Source: Rhizobium sp. CCGE531
GTDB taxonomy: Bacteria > Pseudomonadota > Alphaproteobacteria > Rhizobiales > Rhizobiaceae
Direction: 5' to 3'
NCBI RefSeq assembly: GCF_003627795.1
Contig: NZ_CP032687.1
Span: forward strand, 186,001-250,000
Length of the DNA stretch: 64,000 nucleotides
A program made the position numbers and the translations under genes. Positions 44,433-54,630 of this stretch are shown one piece after another (position 1 is the stretch's first letter; each line of letters opens with the position of its first letter). Under the pieces are notes generated by a model. That model had not been told where the DNA came from. It did no database searches and was given only the letters and a program-made list of their open reading frames with translations.

Positions 44433-45359
44433 TCAATGCTCTGCCGACGGGAGGGCAAGGCGCGATGCTTCCTGTAATAAAATCCCGCGCATCCATAGGC
44501 TCGCCGGATCACTGTTTTGAAGCGCAGGCCATTGAACGGCCTCTGTGAATGGGGGAAGCGGCAGTGGAAGGTCCATGATCCGAAGGGGCAAAACTTCTGC
44601 GAAATGTTGCGCCAGTCGCAACGGCACGGTCGCTATGCGATTGGTATTGGACAGAACGGGCAGGATCATGCTGAAGCCCTGCACGACGACCTCGATACGT
44701 CTCTTAAAACCGTGTTCGAGCAAATACCATTCTTCGATTGATGGTCTTCGTGAATTCCCGAATTTGGCCGCGACGTGCCCCATGGACATGTATCTGTCGA
44801 ATGTAAGCGGCTGTGATAGCTCTTGGTTCCTGCCACAGCCCACGCATACGAGCCTTTCCTCAAACAGTTTCGCTCGAGGATGTCCAGTTGGCATGAACAC
44901 GTCCGGGAGAATGATAAAATCGACTTCGCCACGGCGCAAAAGCTCGTCGTAATCATCGGCGAGGGGCAGGAATTCGAAGCTCACGCCTGGGGCTTCCCGC
45001 GCAGCACGCTTCACGACCTTTTCCATAAACACGAGTGTGAGGAAATCGGAAAGAATGATCCTGAAACGGCGATCCGACTGAAAGGGATCAAACGGCTCCC
45101 AGGAAATGATCGAAAGCTGGATATGGAGTAAGGCTTCACGTACGGCCGAAACCAGGCCCTTCGCACGCGGCGTCAGGACAAGTTCGCGACCATTCATCGT
45201 AAACAGTTCATCCTCGAAATAGACACGCAATCGGCCCACAGCAGCGCTCATCGCAGGCTGGCTGAGATTGATGCTGCGTGCCGCGGCCGTCAGGTTACGC
45301 TCGGTCATCAATGCGTCGAGCGCGACGAGAAGATTTAAGTCCAGTCCTTTGAAGCGCAT
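44433..45359 (-). CDS. nodD: NodD, LysR-type activator of nod genes
   Basis: The 308-residue NodD has the start [20 protein letters not shown], the helix-turn-helix [20 protein letters not shown] and the flavonoid-responsive C-terminal domain. It binds the nod box at 45370-45417, just before its own start, and activates nodA onwards. ATG 45359 fits the family. A start 12 bases earlier (MKEK-) is possible and would come close to the box. The divergent nodD-nod box-nodA layout is classical, and in many rhizobia the same site also affects nodD expression. Confidence 0.95.
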   Translation of the reverse strand: MRFKGLDLNLLVALDALMTERNLTAAARSINLSQPAMSAAVGRLRVYFEDELFTMNGRELVLTPRAKGLVSAVREALLHIQLSIISWEPFDPFQSDRRFRIILSDFLTLVFMEKVVKRAAREAPGVSFEFLPLADDYDELLRRGEVDFIILPDVFMPTGHPRAKLFEERLVCVGCGRNQELSQPLTFDRYMSMGHVAAKFGNSRRPSIEEWYLLEHGFKRRIEVVVQGFSMILPVLSNTNRIATVPLRLAQHFAEVLPLRIMDLPLPLPPFTEAVQWPALQNSDPASLWMRGILLQEASRLALPSAEH

Positions 45360-45369
45360 CTTTTCCTTC

Positions 45370-45417
45370 ATTCAAGATGTGGATGGTTGCCATCCAAACA
45401 ATCAATTTTACCGATTC
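45370..45417 (+). promoter_or_regulatory. nod box upstream of nodABCSUIJHPQ
   Basis: The box carries ATTCAAGATGTGGAT (AT-N10-GAT), then CCATCCAAACAATCAAT, then TTTACCGATTC, very near the consensus nod box. It sits between divergent nodD and nodA, about 270 bases before the nodA ATG. Confidence 0.95.
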
Positions 45418-45686
45418 GGCATGATGGTGCATGAGGAAAATGTCGATAACCTGACAAGTATGTCGATTAGCAGACGAGTACATCGGCGTAAGCTTACGAA
45501 CGACCGACGACGGTCGGAAGTATTCAGAGAGTTGATCATCTCAGACGCGAGCGAAATAGAAAGGTTCTACTATAACGATTGTATGCCGTTGCGACCGCCT
45601 GGCGCGTATGACGTGGGTAGACGAGCAGTTGCTGCAATCACACGATGTTTCCCTCAGAACTACAGCAGGAAAAAGGAGGTCTTTGC

Positions 45687-46277
45687 ATGCGCTCAAAGGT
45701 GCGGTGGAGACTGTGCTGGGAAAACGAGTTGGAACTCGCCGAGCATATCGAGCTCGCCGACTTCTTTCGGATGACCTATGGGCCAACCGGGCCCTTTAAT
45801 GCAAAACCATTCGAGGGCAGTCGAAGCTGGGCGGGAGCAAGGCCCGAACTTCGTCTCATCGCCTATGATGCTAATGGTGTCGCGGCTCATCTGGGCTTGC
45901 TGCGCCGATTTATTAAAATTGGCGCAATTGATCAGTTGGTGGGTGAGCTCGGACTATATGGCGTACGTCCGGATCTCGAGGGATTGGGGATCGGGCATTC
46001 AGTTCACGCCATGCTTCCTGTATTGCGCGAACTCGCCGTTCCATTTGCTTTCGGCACCGTTCGGCCCGCATTGCAAAAGCATATCGAAAGGTTCGGCCGT
46101 TACGGTCCGGTAACGATCTTATCGGGGATTCGTGTGTCGTCCACTCTACCGGAGGCGCGCCTCGACAAGCCGCCCACACGCATTGACGACGCGCTTGTCA
46201 TCGTCCTGCCGATTGGAAGATCCATCTCCGATTGGCCTGCCGGCACGGTAATCGATCGGAACGGGCCAGAGCTATGA
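45687..46277 (+). CDS. nodA: NodA, N-acyltransferase (main nod operon copy)
   Basis: The 196-residue NodA, first gene of the main operon, acylates the non-reducing end of the chito-oligosaccharide. Key segments are [54 protein letters not shown] and [19 protein letters not shown] 45687 is preceded by AAAAAGGAGGTCTTTGC. Its stop overlaps nodB by 4 bases. Confidence 0.96.
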   Translation: MRSKVRWRLCWENELELAEHIELADFFRMTYGPTGPFNAKPFEGSRSWAGARPELRLIAYDANGVAAHLGLLRRFIKIGAIDQLVGELGLYGVRPDLEGLGIGHSVHAMLPVLRELAVPFAFGTVRPALQKHIERFGRYGPVTILSGIRVSSTLPEARLDKPPTRIDDALVIVLPIGRSISDWPAGTVIDRNGPEL

Positions 46278-46933
46278 CGCAACTCGATTGCTTATACGAA
46301 ATGCCCAATGCGTGCGATGACGCCACCGACCGGCCGAGCATCTATCTGACATTTGACGACGGACCTCATCCCTTCTGTACGCCTGAGATTCTAGACGTGC
46401 TGGCGCAACATCAGGCGCCCGCAACCTTCTTCGTTATCGGAACTTACGCAGCCGAGCGGCCGAAACTCATCCAACGAATGATCGCCGAAGGGCACAAGGT
46501 CGCCAATCACACGATGACCCATCCGGACCTGTCCAATTGCGGTCCCGGCGAAATAGAACATGAGATATCTGAGGCGAGCAGGGCTATCAAGACTGCATGC
46601 CCGCAGGCGTCGGTGCAATATATGCGCGCTCCCTACGGGAGCTGGACCCAAGACGTTCTTTCCGTGTCGGCGAGCGCAGGGCTGGCGGCCGTCCATTGGT
46701 CTGTGGACCCGCGAGACTGGTCTCGTCCTGGCGTCGATGCCATTGTCGATGCAGTGCTCGCCTCTATCCGTCCCGGGGCAATCGTTCTGTTGCACGACGG
46801 ATGCCCTCCAAGCGAGGCGAAGCCGAGCGTAGATAGCAGTCTGCGCCGTCATACCATCATGGCACTCTCTCGCATCATCCCAGTCGTGCGCGACCGCGGA
46901 TTTTTAATCCGCTCGCTTCCTCAACATCACTGA
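46274..46933 (+). CDS. nodB: NodB, chito-oligosaccharide deacetylase
   Basis: The 219-residue polysaccharide deacetylase removes the acetyl group from the non-reducing end sugar so that NodA can acylate it. Metal and catalytic residues are present: Asp28-Asp29 (LTFDDGPHP), His79 and His83 (NHTMTHPDL), RAPYGS, DPRDW and LLHDG. ATG 46274 overlaps the nodA stop. Confidence 0.96.
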   Translation: MTQLDCLYEMPNACDDATDRPSIYLTFDDGPHPFCTPEILDVLAQHQAPATFFVIGTYAAERPKLIQRMIAEGHKVANHTMTHPDLSNCGPGEIEHEISEASRAIKTACPQASVQYMRAPYGSWTQDVLSVSASAGLAAVHWSVDPRDWSRPGVDAIVDAVLASIRPGAIVLLHDGCPPSEAKPSVDSSLRRHTIMALSRIIPVVRDRGFLIRSLPQHH

Positions 46934-46944
46934 AAGCGATATTC

Positions 46945-48303
46945 ATGAATCTGCTCGACGCAACCAGCACTGCCGCTATCTCGCTTTATGCGATGCTCTC
47001 GACGGCTTATAAAAGCATGCAGGTCGTTTATGCTCGGCCAATCGAGGAGCCATCGACCTCTGCAGAGCCCATCGCTTCGGCGCAATGGCCGAGCGTCGAT
47101 GTCATCATACCCTCCTTCAATGAGGATCCGGGCACACTCTGGGACTGCCTGGAGTCCATCGCGCAGCAAGAATACGCTGGGGATTTGAATGTCTATGTGG
47201 TTGATGACGGTTCCAGCAATCGCGACGCCATCACGCCCGTCCACACGGCGTTTGCACGCGATCCAAGATTCACATTCATTCTGCTCAGGGAGAATGTTGG
47301 AAAGCGCAAGGCGCAGATAGCAGCGATACGCCGTTCCTCTGGGGATTTGGTCCTCAACGTCGACTCCGACACCATTCTCGCCCCAGACGTCGTCGTGAAA
47401 CTTGCACTCAAGATGCAAGATCCGGCAGTTGGCGCGGCTATGGGCCAGCTTGCCGCCAGCAACCGCCACGAGACCTGGTTGACCCGTTTGATCGACATGG
47501 AATACTGGCTGGCCTGTAATGAGGAGCGCGCGGCACAGGCTCGTTTCGGTGCTGTCATGTGCTGCTGTGGCCCATGCGCCATGTACCGCCGGACTGCGCT
47601 TACCATGCTACTCGACCAGTACGAAACGCAAATGTTCCGGGGAAAGCGAAGCGATTTCGGCGAAGATCGTCATCTTACGATTCTCATGTTGAAGGCCGGA
47701 TTTCGAACCGAATATGTTCCAACCGCCATCGCGGCAACTGTTGTTCCAAACAAGCTGCGCCCTTATCTGCGTCAACAACTTCGCTGGGCACGCAGCACTT
47801 TCCGTGACACGTTGCTTGCAATGAACCTTCTGCCTGGTCTTGACCGTTTTCTCACGTTGGACGTCATTGGTCAGAACCTCGGACCGCTCTTGCTCGCCCT
47901 ATCGGTGCTAACCGGACTAGCGCAGTTCGCGCTCACCGGGACCGTGCCCTGGTGGACATGCCTGATGATCGCATCGATGACCATGATCCGCTGCAGCGTC
48001 GCAGCGGTTCGTGCTCGCCAATTTCGATTTATCGGCTTCTCCCTGCATACCTTCATCAACATCTTTTTCCTGCTGCCCTTGAAGGCCTACGCGCTCTGTA
48101 CGTTGAGCAATAGCGATTGGCTGTCGCGCGGCTCTGCTGCCAAGGCAACAGGCAAGGGTGGAAAGCTGGACGCCATCCAAGACCCGGTTGCTGCATCAAG
48201 CCCGAGAGAATCGCAAGAAAATGAAGCTCCGCTTCGCCGGCACAATCTTGCGAGAGATGCTACCAGATCGATGGCATATGACGGCATTTGCACCGACCAG
48301 TAA
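46945..48303 (+). CDS. nodC: NodC, N-acetylglucosaminyltransferase (chitin oligomer synthase)
   Basis: The 452-residue GT2 enzyme builds the chitin backbone from UDP-GlcNAc at the inner membrane. Motifs are Asp87-Asp88 (YVVDDGSSN), Asp140-x-Asp142 (NVDSDT), Glu240-Asp241 (FGEDRH) and Q277-QLRW (QQLRWARS). Three membrane segments follow at about 290-400. It begins 11 bases after nodB. The hydrophilic C-terminus is variable among NodC proteins. Confidence 0.96.
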   Translation: MNLLDATSTAAISLYAMLSTAYKSMQVVYARPIEEPSTSAEPIASAQWPSVDVIIPSFNEDPGTLWDCLESIAQQEYAGDLNVYVVDDGSSNRDAITPVHTAFARDPRFTFILLRENVGKRKAQIAAIRRSSGDLVLNVDSDTILAPDVVVKLALKMQDPAVGAAMGQLAASNRHETWLTRLIDMEYWLACNEERAAQARFGAVMCCCGPCAMYRRTALTMLLDQYETQMFRGKRSDFGEDRHLTILMLKAGFRTEYVPTAIAATVVPNKLRPYLRQQLRWARSTFRDTLLAMNLLPGLDRFLTLDVIGQNLGPLLLALSVLTGLAQFALTGTVPWWTCLMIASMTMIRCSVAAVRARQFRFIGFSLHTFINIFFLLPLKAYALCTLSNSDWLSRGSAAKATGKGGKLDAIQDPVAASSPRESQENEAPLRRHNLARDATRSMAYDGICTDQ

Positions 48304-48328
48304 TGATCGCTCTATCAAGGTAGACGGC

Positions 48329-48937
48329 ATGAAAACGCACGACAATTATCAACTTTTAAATCGCGAACTGGCTGCAGATGATCCGTGGCGCCTCGACGGA
48401 AATCCGTTCGAACGCAAGCGTCACGCGCAAATGCTCCTGCTGTCGCTTGCCCAGGGGCCCATCGCAAATGCACTCGAAGTCGGGTGTGCGGCCGGCGCCT
48501 TCACGGAAAAACTGGCGCCCCATTGCCAGCGCCTCACCGTTATCGATGTCGTGCCAGAAGCGATTGATCGAACACGCCGGCGCATGAACAAGCCGGCACA
48601 TATCAGCTGGGTTGTCTCAGACGTACAACAGTTTTCCTCTGAAGAGCTTTTCGATCTGATCGTGGTTGCAGAAGTTCTTTATTACCTCGGAGACATTGCC
48701 GAGATGCGAATGGCAGTTGGGAACCTGCTTCGCATGCTTGCGCCGGGCGGGCATCTGGTCTTCGGCTCGGCTCGCGATGCGAACTGCCAGCGCTGGGGTC
48801 ATGTTACCGGCGCTGAGACGGTCATTGCCATTCTCACCGAAATGTTGGTCGAGGTAGAGCGTCTTGAGTTACAGGGGGACTCGGACAACGAAGACTGCTT
48901 GCTCGTCCGTTTCCGCAATCCGGTTTCCTCTTCCTAA
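48329..48937 (+). CDS. nodS: NodS, SAM-dependent N-methyltransferase
   Basis: The 202-residue enzyme N-methylates the deacetylated, non-reducing glucosamine of the Nod factor. Motif I is ALEVGCAAGAFTEKLAPHC; also seen are LTVIDVVPEAI and FDLIVVAEVLYYLGD. ATG 48329 (MKTHDNYQLLNRELAADDPW) matches known NodS starts. ATG 48278 is an in-frame alternative that overlaps nodC. Confidence 0.93.
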   Translation: MKTHDNYQLLNRELAADDPWRLDGNPFERKRHAQMLLLSLAQGPIANALEVGCAAGAFTEKLAPHCQRLTVIDVVPEAIDRTRRRMNKPAHISWVVSDVQQFSSEELFDLIVVAEVLYYLGDIAEMRMAVGNLLRMLAPGGHLVFGSARDANCQRWGHVTGAETVIAILTEMLVEVERLELQGDSDNEDCLLVRFRNPVSSS

Positions 48938-48972
48938 TCAATTGAAGTTTCGAGCTTAGACATGGAGACACT

Positions 48973-50700
48973 ATGCGCATCTGTGGTATAAAGCTGACCC
49001 ATGACGGGGCGATCGCCCTTATCGAGGACGGACGGCTAGTCTTCTGCATTGAGCAGGAGAAGCAAGACAACAATCGCCGATACCAAACCATCGACAATCT
49101 CGACGCAATTGTCACCGCGTTGGCGGAACACGGTCTTAATCCAAGCGACGTCGATCAGTTCGTCATCGACGGATGGGATGGTGAGATCGAGTCGCGTTTC
49201 CAGGTCCTCAGCGGCGCGGCTCCCGTCACTCTCACGGGGGCGCCCTACGTTGAACGCCACCCCGACGGTCTTCTCGATTCGCTCGACGGCTCCGGCCTTA
49301 TTCTCGACGACCGGGTTCTTTCTTATAAGAGCTATCCGCATGTTACCGGCCATGTGGCCTCCGCATACTGCACCAGTCCATTCGCCAAGGCTGGTGAAGC
49401 CGCGTTCTGCCTGGTATGGGGTGGCTGCATCTTCCCGCGCCTCTATCACGTCGATGGCCACGGAGCGCGGTTCCTTGAGTCCTTATTCCCGATGATAGGG
49501 CAAGCTTACGCTGCCGCGGGCCATTACTTCGGGCCATATAAGCAGCCAAGCCGCGCGGGCTGGGACCTCGGTGTCGCCGGCAAGCTGATGGCCTATATCG
49601 CGCTTGGCTCGATTGATGAAGACATCGTCGCGGTGTTCGAAGAGCTCTACGAGGAGCACTTTTCAGGCGATGCCGAGCGAGCCTGTCGCTATCGCGCAAA
49701 CATCAACGACGCTGAATCTTCCCTTATAGCCGTACATGACTTCTTCGATGCCAGCGTGGTCCGATTGGAGGATAAGGCGCCCGAAAACGTGCTTGCATCA
49801 TTCCATTCTTTCCTGGAGCTTCTCTTAGTCCGTGAAATGGCGCTTGCCATGCAGCGCCACTCACTGCCAGGGCCGCGTAATTTATGCATAGCCGGCGGCT
49901 GTGGTCTCAACATCAAATGGAACAGTGCACTGCGCGAGACGGGCCTGTTCGATGCCGTCTGGGTTCCGCCATTTCCGAACGACAGTGGTTCTGCAATCGG
50001 TGCCGCCTGCAGCGCCATGGCGGCGCATGAAGGCTTTGTGCCGCTGGAGTGGTCGGTCTACAGCGGCCCGGCTTTGAAAAACGGCGATGCGCCGCCCGGA
50101 TGGGAGGCTGCCCCGTGCAGCATATTAGAACTCGCCACGATCCTCGCCAGCAATAAGCCCGTTGTCTTTCTTGCCGGGCGCGCCGAGCTCGGACCCCGGG
50201 CGCTCGGAGGCAGAAGCATTCTCGCAGCCGCGACGTCGCCGCAAATGAAAGACTATCTCAACGAAGTCAAATTTCGCGAACACTTCCGGCCGGTGGCGCC
50301 AATATGCCTGGAGGACCTCGCGCCGGATATATTCAGTCCCGGAACGCCCGATCCCTACATGCTGTTCGACCACCAGACGCGCCCGGAGTGGAAGGACAAG
50401 ATTCCCGCTGTCGTCCATCTCGACGGATCTGCACGTTTGCAAACCATTTCCAGGAGCTCTGAACACGCAGTTACCGAACTCCTCATCGAGTATGAAAAAC
50501 TCACAGGCATTCCGCTGCTTTGCAACACGAGTGCCAACCTCCATGGACGGGGCTTCTTCCCGGATGCTGCCGCAGCCTGCGAATGGGGACGCATCGACCA
50601 TGTATGGTGCAACGGCGTGCTCTTCACCAAGGAGCGGGTCGCCGAATTGGCGCCAGTTGGCGTCGCAGACAACATGAAGATGAGCACATGTCCACGGTAG
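48973..50700 (+). CDS. nodU: NodU, 6-O-carbamoyltransferase
   Basis: The 575-residue carbamoyltransferase of the NodU/CmcH family starts [20 protein letters not shown]. It has the ASKHA-like fold ([15 protein letters not shown] with metal-binding His; [14 protein letters not shown]) and a C-terminal YrdC-like portion ([25 protein letters not shown]). It carbamoylates the non-reducing end. It begins 35 bases after nodS, and its stop overlaps nodI by 13 bases. Confidence 0.95.
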   Translation: MRICGIKLTHDGAIALIEDGRLVFCIEQEKQDNNRRYQTIDNLDAIVTALAEHGLNPSDVDQFVIDGWDGEIESRFQVLSGAAPVTLTGAPYVERHPDGLLDSLDGSGLILDDRVLSYKSYPHVTGHVASAYCTSPFAKAGEAAFCLVWGGCIFPRLYHVDGHGARFLESLFPMIGQAYAAAGHYFGPYKQPSRAGWDLGVAGKLMAYIALGSIDEDIVAVFEELYEEHFSGDAERACRYRANINDAESSLIAVHDFFDASVVRLEDKAPENVLASFHSFLELLLVREMALAMQRHSLPGPRNLCIAGGCGLNIKWNSALRETGLFDAVWVPPFPNDSGSAIGAACSAMAAHEGFVPLEWSVYSGPALKNGDAPPGWEAAPCSILELATILASNKPVVFLAGRAELGPRALGGRSILAAATSPQMKDYLNEVKFREHFRPVAPICLEDLAPDIFSPGTPDPYMLFDHQTRPEWKDKIPAVVHLDGSARLQTISRSSEHAVTELLIEYEKLTGIPLLCNTSANLHGRGFFPDAAAACEWGRIDHVWCNGVLFTKERVAELAPVGVADNMKMSTCPR

Positions 50701-51602
50701 CAATCGAACTTGCCGGTGTCACGAAGTCTTACGGCGAAAGGACCGTCGTCGACGGGCTGTCGTTTTCCGTTGGAGCGGGAGAATGCTTTGGCCTGCTCGG
50801 GCCGAACGGCGCGGGAAAAAGCACAATCGCGCGAATGGTTCTCGGCATGACTCTTCCTGATTCCGGCAAGATCAGCGTGCTCGGTGTACCCGTGCCGGCG
50901 CGCGCCCGCTTGGCACGCAGGCGCATCGGCGTCGTCCCTCAGTTCGACAACCTCGACGCCGAATTCACTGTGCGCGAAAATCTTGTGGTGTTCGGACGCT
51001 ATTTCGGCATGAGCACACGCGAGGTCGAAAAGGTTATCCCGTCACTGCTCGAGTTCGCGCGCCTTGAGAGCAAGGCGCATGCACGCGTTTCCGAGCTGTC
51101 CGGCGGCATGAAGCGGCGCCTGACACTGGCGCGTGCGCTGATCAACGACCCGCAGCTGCTTGTCATGGATGAGCCGACGACGGGCCTTGATCCGCATGCG
51201 CGCCACTTGATCTGGGAGCGCCTGCGGGCACTTCTGGCGCGCGGCAAGACAATTATCTTGACCACCCACTTCATGGAAGAAGCTGAGCGTTTGTGCGATC
51301 GCCTGTGCGTCATCGAGAAGGGACGCATCATCGCCGAGGGCCGCCCGCATGCGCTTGTCGACGAGCAGATCGGCTGCCAGGTGATCGAAATATACGGCGG
51401 CAATCCGCATGAACTGCATTCAGCGATCCGGCCATATGCGCAACGGTTCGAGGTGAGCGGCGAGACGCTCTTTTGTTACGCGTCCGATCCGGAGCCGGTC
51501 TTGGCGCAACTGCGCGGGCGAACGGGCCTGCGTCTTTTGCAGCGGCCACCGAATCTGGAGGATGTTTTTTTGCGGCTGACCGGGCGCGAGATGGAGAAAT
51601 GA
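50688..51602 (+). CDS. nodI: NodI, ATP-binding subunit of the Nod-factor exporter
   Basis: The 304-residue ABC ATPase has Walker [10 protein letters not shown] (38-46), signature [16 protein letters not shown], Walker [14 protein letters not shown] and a switch His (ILTTHFME). NodI with NodJ exports lipo-chitooligosaccharides across the inner membrane. The start ATG 50688 lies in the end of nodU. A longer frame upstream is inside nodU. Confidence 0.95.
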   Translation: MSTVAIELAGVTKSYGERTVVDGLSFSVGAGECFGLLGPNGAGKSTIARMVLGMTLPDSGKISVLGVPVPARARLARRRIGVVPQFDNLDAEFTVRENLVVFGRYFGMSTREVEKVIPSLLEFARLESKAHARVSELSGGMKRRLTLARALINDPQLLVMDEPTTGLDPHARHLIWERLRALLARGKTIILTTHFMEEAERLCDRLCVIEKGRIIAEGRPHALVDEQIGCQVIEIYGGNPHELHSAIRPYAQRFEVSGETLFCYASDPEPVLAQLRGRTGLRLLQRPPNLEDVFLRLTGREMEK

Positions 51603-52391
51603 ATGATGGGTGAAGGTTATGCGACAACGCTGCCGGCTAACGCTTGGAACTGGATTGCGGTTTGGCGCCGCAACTATCTGGCATGGAAGAAGGTTGCGCT
51701 TGCGTCGATACTCGGGAATCTCGCCGATCCCATGATCTACCTGTTCGGTCTCGGTTACGGCCTCGGCATAATGGTCGGTCGCGTGGACGGGGCTCCATAT
51801 ATCGCGTTTCTGACGGGCGGCATGGTTGCGGCAAGTTCCATGACATCTGCTACCTTCGAAACGATTTATGCGGCTTTCGCTCGCATGCAATCTCACCGCT
51901 GGGAAGCAATCCTATACACACAACTGACGCTCGGCGATGTCATTCTCGGCGAATTGGCATGGGCGGCCACCAAGGCGTTTCTGGCCGGGACGGGAATTTT
52001 GATCGTCGCCACTATGCTCGGCTATGCGGCGTGGACGTCGATCCCCTGCGTGCTGCCGGTTATTGCGCTAACAGGGTTTGCATTCGCGAGCGTGGCCATG
52101 GTCGTCGTGGCACTCGCACCCAGTTACGACTATTTCATTTTCTACCAGACGCTCGTCCTCACGCCGATGTTGTTCCTCTGCGGCGCGGTCTTTCCGGTCG
52201 CGCAACTGCCGGGCGGATTTCAGGAAATGGCGCAGTTGCTGCCGCTCGCACATGCGATCGACCTCATTCGTCCAGCAATGCTCGGCCGGCCGGCGGAAAG
52301 CGTCGGCCTGCATGTCGGTGCGCTCTGCCTTTACGCGGCATTGCCGTTCTTCCTTTCGGCAACGCTTCTGCGGCGCCGTCTGATGCCCTGA
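51603..52391 (+). CDS. nodJ: NodJ, membrane subunit of the Nod-factor exporter
   Basis: The 262-residue ABC-2 type permease has six predicted helices ([56 protein letters not shown]). It starts immediately after nodI. Length and sequence are typical of NodJ. Confidence 0.94.
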   Translation: MMGEGYATTLPANAWNWIAVWRRNYLAWKKVALASILGNLADPMIYLFGLGYGLGIMVGRVDGAPYIAFLTGGMVAASSMTSATFETIYAAFARMQSHRWEAILYTQLTLGDVILGELAWAATKAFLAGTGILIVATMLGYAAWTSIPCVLPVIALTGFAFASVAMVVVALAPSYDYFIFYQTLVLTPMLFLCGAVFPVAQLPGGFQEMAQLLPLAHAIDLIRPAMLGRPAESVGLHVGALCLYAALPFFLSATLLRRRLMP

Positions 52392-52423
52392 AGCCGTGAC
52401 CGCTTACGAAACGGAGTGATGAA

Positions 52424-52863
52424 ATGCAGTATCGCGGACTCGGCCGCAGCGGCCTGAAAGTAAGCGCGTTCGGCTTGGGTACGATGGGCTGGGGAGAGCA
52501 GAACACGGAAGCCGAGGCACGCGCGCAACTCGGGGCGGCTCTCGATGTAGGCGTAAACTTTGTCGACACGGCGGAGATGTATCCTGTACCACCGCGCGTC
52601 GGGACGACGGTCTCTCGGCGCGCTATATCGACAGTTGGCTGCGCAAAACCGGCCGCAGGCAGGATGTGGTGCTTTCGACCAAAGCGGTCGGTCCCGTCCG
52701 GCCAGCCAAAGCAAACCTGCCCTATATCCTGGACGGCCGCGTCAGCTACACGCGCGCAAACCTTTTCGAAGCAGTCGATGCCAGCCTTCAAAGGCTGCAG
52801 ACGGATCATACCGATCTGTTTCAGCTGCACTGGCCAGACCGCAGTACGAACGTCTTTCAATAG
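52424..52863 (+). pseudogene. Aldo-keto reductase remnant between nodJ and nodH
   Basis: MQYRGLGRSGLKVSAFGLGT and GVNFVDTAEMYPVPPR is the N-terminus of an aldo-keto reductase of the Tas/YajO type. The frame shifts near 52595 and continues as GLSARYIDSWLRKTGRRQDV and DLFQLHWPDRSTN, then stops at 52863. Only about 145 of about 340 residues remain. It keeps a ribosome site (AACGGAGTGATGAA) and splits nodIJ from nodHPQ without an evident role. Confidence 0.7.
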
Positions 52864-52975
52864 CCTGGCGTAAAGAACCAGCCGGAGAGCCCTTACGCTC
52901 GTCGGCGCAACGGCGAAGTTCTTGTGCGGGCGCCATCCCCACCTTTGTGATCAATAACAGTTGGAAACATGCGCA

Positions 52976-53725
52976 ATGATCCATTCCCTACCGTCGCCGG
53001 AGCCATTTGTAATCCTTGCGATGCCGCGAACTGGGACGCACTATCTCGAAGCGTTGCTGAACGATCATCCAAATATCTTGAGCAACGGTGAGTTGCTCAA
53101 CAGCTATGATGAAAATTGGCCCGATAAGGATCGCCTGAGGCACAGCGATCGCGAGCTTCTCGAGCTCGCCTACATGCGCTATCCACCAGCCAAGAAGAAG
53201 GTGACGCATGTCGGCTGTAAAATTAACGAGCCTCAATTTTATGAGCGTCCAGGCTTTTTCGACGAATTGGCTCGCTGGCAAGGCCTCAAAGTCATTTTGC
53301 TTACTCGCAATACATTGGAATCCCTACGATCGCTGGTGCAGGCAAGGCAAACGGGTCAGTGGCTGAAATTCAGCCCGGACCGTAATGAGCCCCCAAGTGT
53401 CTCGCTGTCAGTGAACGAATGCGAAGCCTATTTCAAAGCTGCCGACGATTTCCATGCGCGGGTCAAGGATGCGTTTGATCCGAGCAAACTGCTGATGATC
53501 GAATACCAGGATCTTCTTCTTAAACCGAGCGCATGCCTGGCAGCCGTTTTGGCCTTCCTGGGAGCTCCCGCGCATCGGTTTTCCAATCGCGCCACCATTC
53601 AACGGCAGGAAACACGCTCGCTCGCTCGCTCGCTGCGGAATTTTGTAGAGCTACGGCGGCACTTTGCAGGCGGCCCCTACGCGAAGTTCTTCGAGCTTGA
53701 CGACGCATCGGCTCCGCAAGGATAA
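52976..53725 (+). CDS. nodH: NodH, Nod-factor sulfotransferase
   Basis: The 249-residue sulfotransferase moves sulfate from PAPS to the reducing-end glucosamine. The 5'-phosphosulfate loop is [13 protein letters not shown] (residues 16-28) and the second PAPS motif lies around [28 protein letters not shown] and [12 protein letters not shown] are also typical. ATG 52976 ([16 protein letters not shown]) fits the known NodH start. It is followed 5 bases later by nodP. Confidence 0.94.
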   Translation: MIHSLPSPEPFVILAMPRTGTHYLEALLNDHPNILSNGELLNSYDENWPDKDRLRHSDRELLELAYMRYPPAKKKVTHVGCKINEPQFYERPGFFDELARWQGLKVILLTRNTLESLRSLVQARQTGQWLKFSPDRNEPPSVSLSVNECEAYFKAADDFHARVKDAFDPSKLLMIEYQDLLLKPSACLAAVLAFLGAPAHRFSNRATIQRQETRSLARSLRNFVELRRHFAGGPYAKFFELDDASAPQG

Positions 53726-53730
53726 ATGAG

Positions 53731-54630
53731 ATGTCTTTCGACAATCTGCGATACCTCGAATCCGAAGCCATCCATATCATTCGGGAGGTCGCTGCGACCT
53801 TTTCCAATCCGGTAGTGCTCTATTCCATCGGAAAGGACTCCTCCGTTTTATTGCATCTCGCAATGAAGGCGTTCTTCCCGGGAAAACCGCCCTTTCCCTT
53901 TCTTCATGTGGACACCCGGTGGAAGTTTCGGGAGATGATCGATTTCCGCGACCGCATGATGCGGGAAATGGACCTGAAATTGATTGTCCACGTCAATCAG
54001 GATGGCATCGATCAGGGTATCAGCCCGTTTCGAGACGGCTCCAACGTGCACACGCACATGATGAAGACCATGGCGCTGCGCCAGGCGTTGGACAAATTCA
54101 GTTTCGATGCTGCGCTCGCAGGCGCACGCCGCGACGAGGAAAAATCGCGAGCCAAAGAGCGGATCTTTTCCATTCGCAACGCACAGCATGCTTGGGATCC
54201 GAAACGCCAGCGTCCGGAGATGTGGAGAACCTACAATACGCGTGTCAGCGCAGGCGAAACGATGCGCGTCTTTCCGCTTTCCAACTGGACGGAACTCGAC
54301 GTCTGGGAATACATCCAAAAGGAAAACATCCCGGTCGTGCCACTCTATTTCGCGGCGCCGCGGCCCGTCGTTCAGCGCGGTGCGGCGATGATCATGGTCG
54401 ATGACGAGCGCATGCCGCTTGAGCCCGACGAAACGGTCACGCAGCGCATGATCCGTTTCCGTACGCTCGGCTGCTACCCTTTGACGGGCGCGATCGAATC
54501 CAGTGCGGAGACGGTGCCGGAAATCCTGCGCGAGATCGTGGAGGCACGCACCTCCGAAAGACAGAGCCGGCTGATCGATTTCGACGAGGCCGGCGCAATG
54601 GAGAAGAAGAAGCGGGAAGGGTACTTCTGA
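53731..54630 (+). CDS. nodP: NodP, sulfate adenylyltransferase small subunit
   Basis: The 299-residue CysD-like enzyme, with NodQ, makes adenylyl sulfate from sulfate and ATP. The PP-loop is [13 protein letters not shown] (S32-x-GKDS). Other conserved blocks are [50 protein letters not shown] and [14 protein letters not shown]. The last base of its stop is the first base of the nodQ ATG. Confidence 0.96.
   Translation: MSFDNLRYLESEAIHIIREVAATFSNPVVLYSIGKDSSVLLHLAMKAFFPGKPPFPFLHVDTRWKFREMIDFRDRMMREMDLKLIVHVNQDGIDQGISPFRDGSNVHTHMMKTMALRQALDKFSFDAALAGARRDEEKSRAKERIFSIRNAQHAWDPKRQRPEMWRTYNTRVSAGETMRVFPLSNWTELDVWEYIQKENIPVVPLYFAAPRPVVQRGAAMIMVDDERMPLEPDETVTQRMIRFRTLGCYPLTGAIESSAETVPEILREIVEARTSERQSRLIDFDEAGAMEKKKREGYF

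Noticed and set aside
43798..44496. 232-codon minus-strand frame
   Set aside because: It crosses a small plus-strand gene and the 3' end of nodD in another frame, and has no family.
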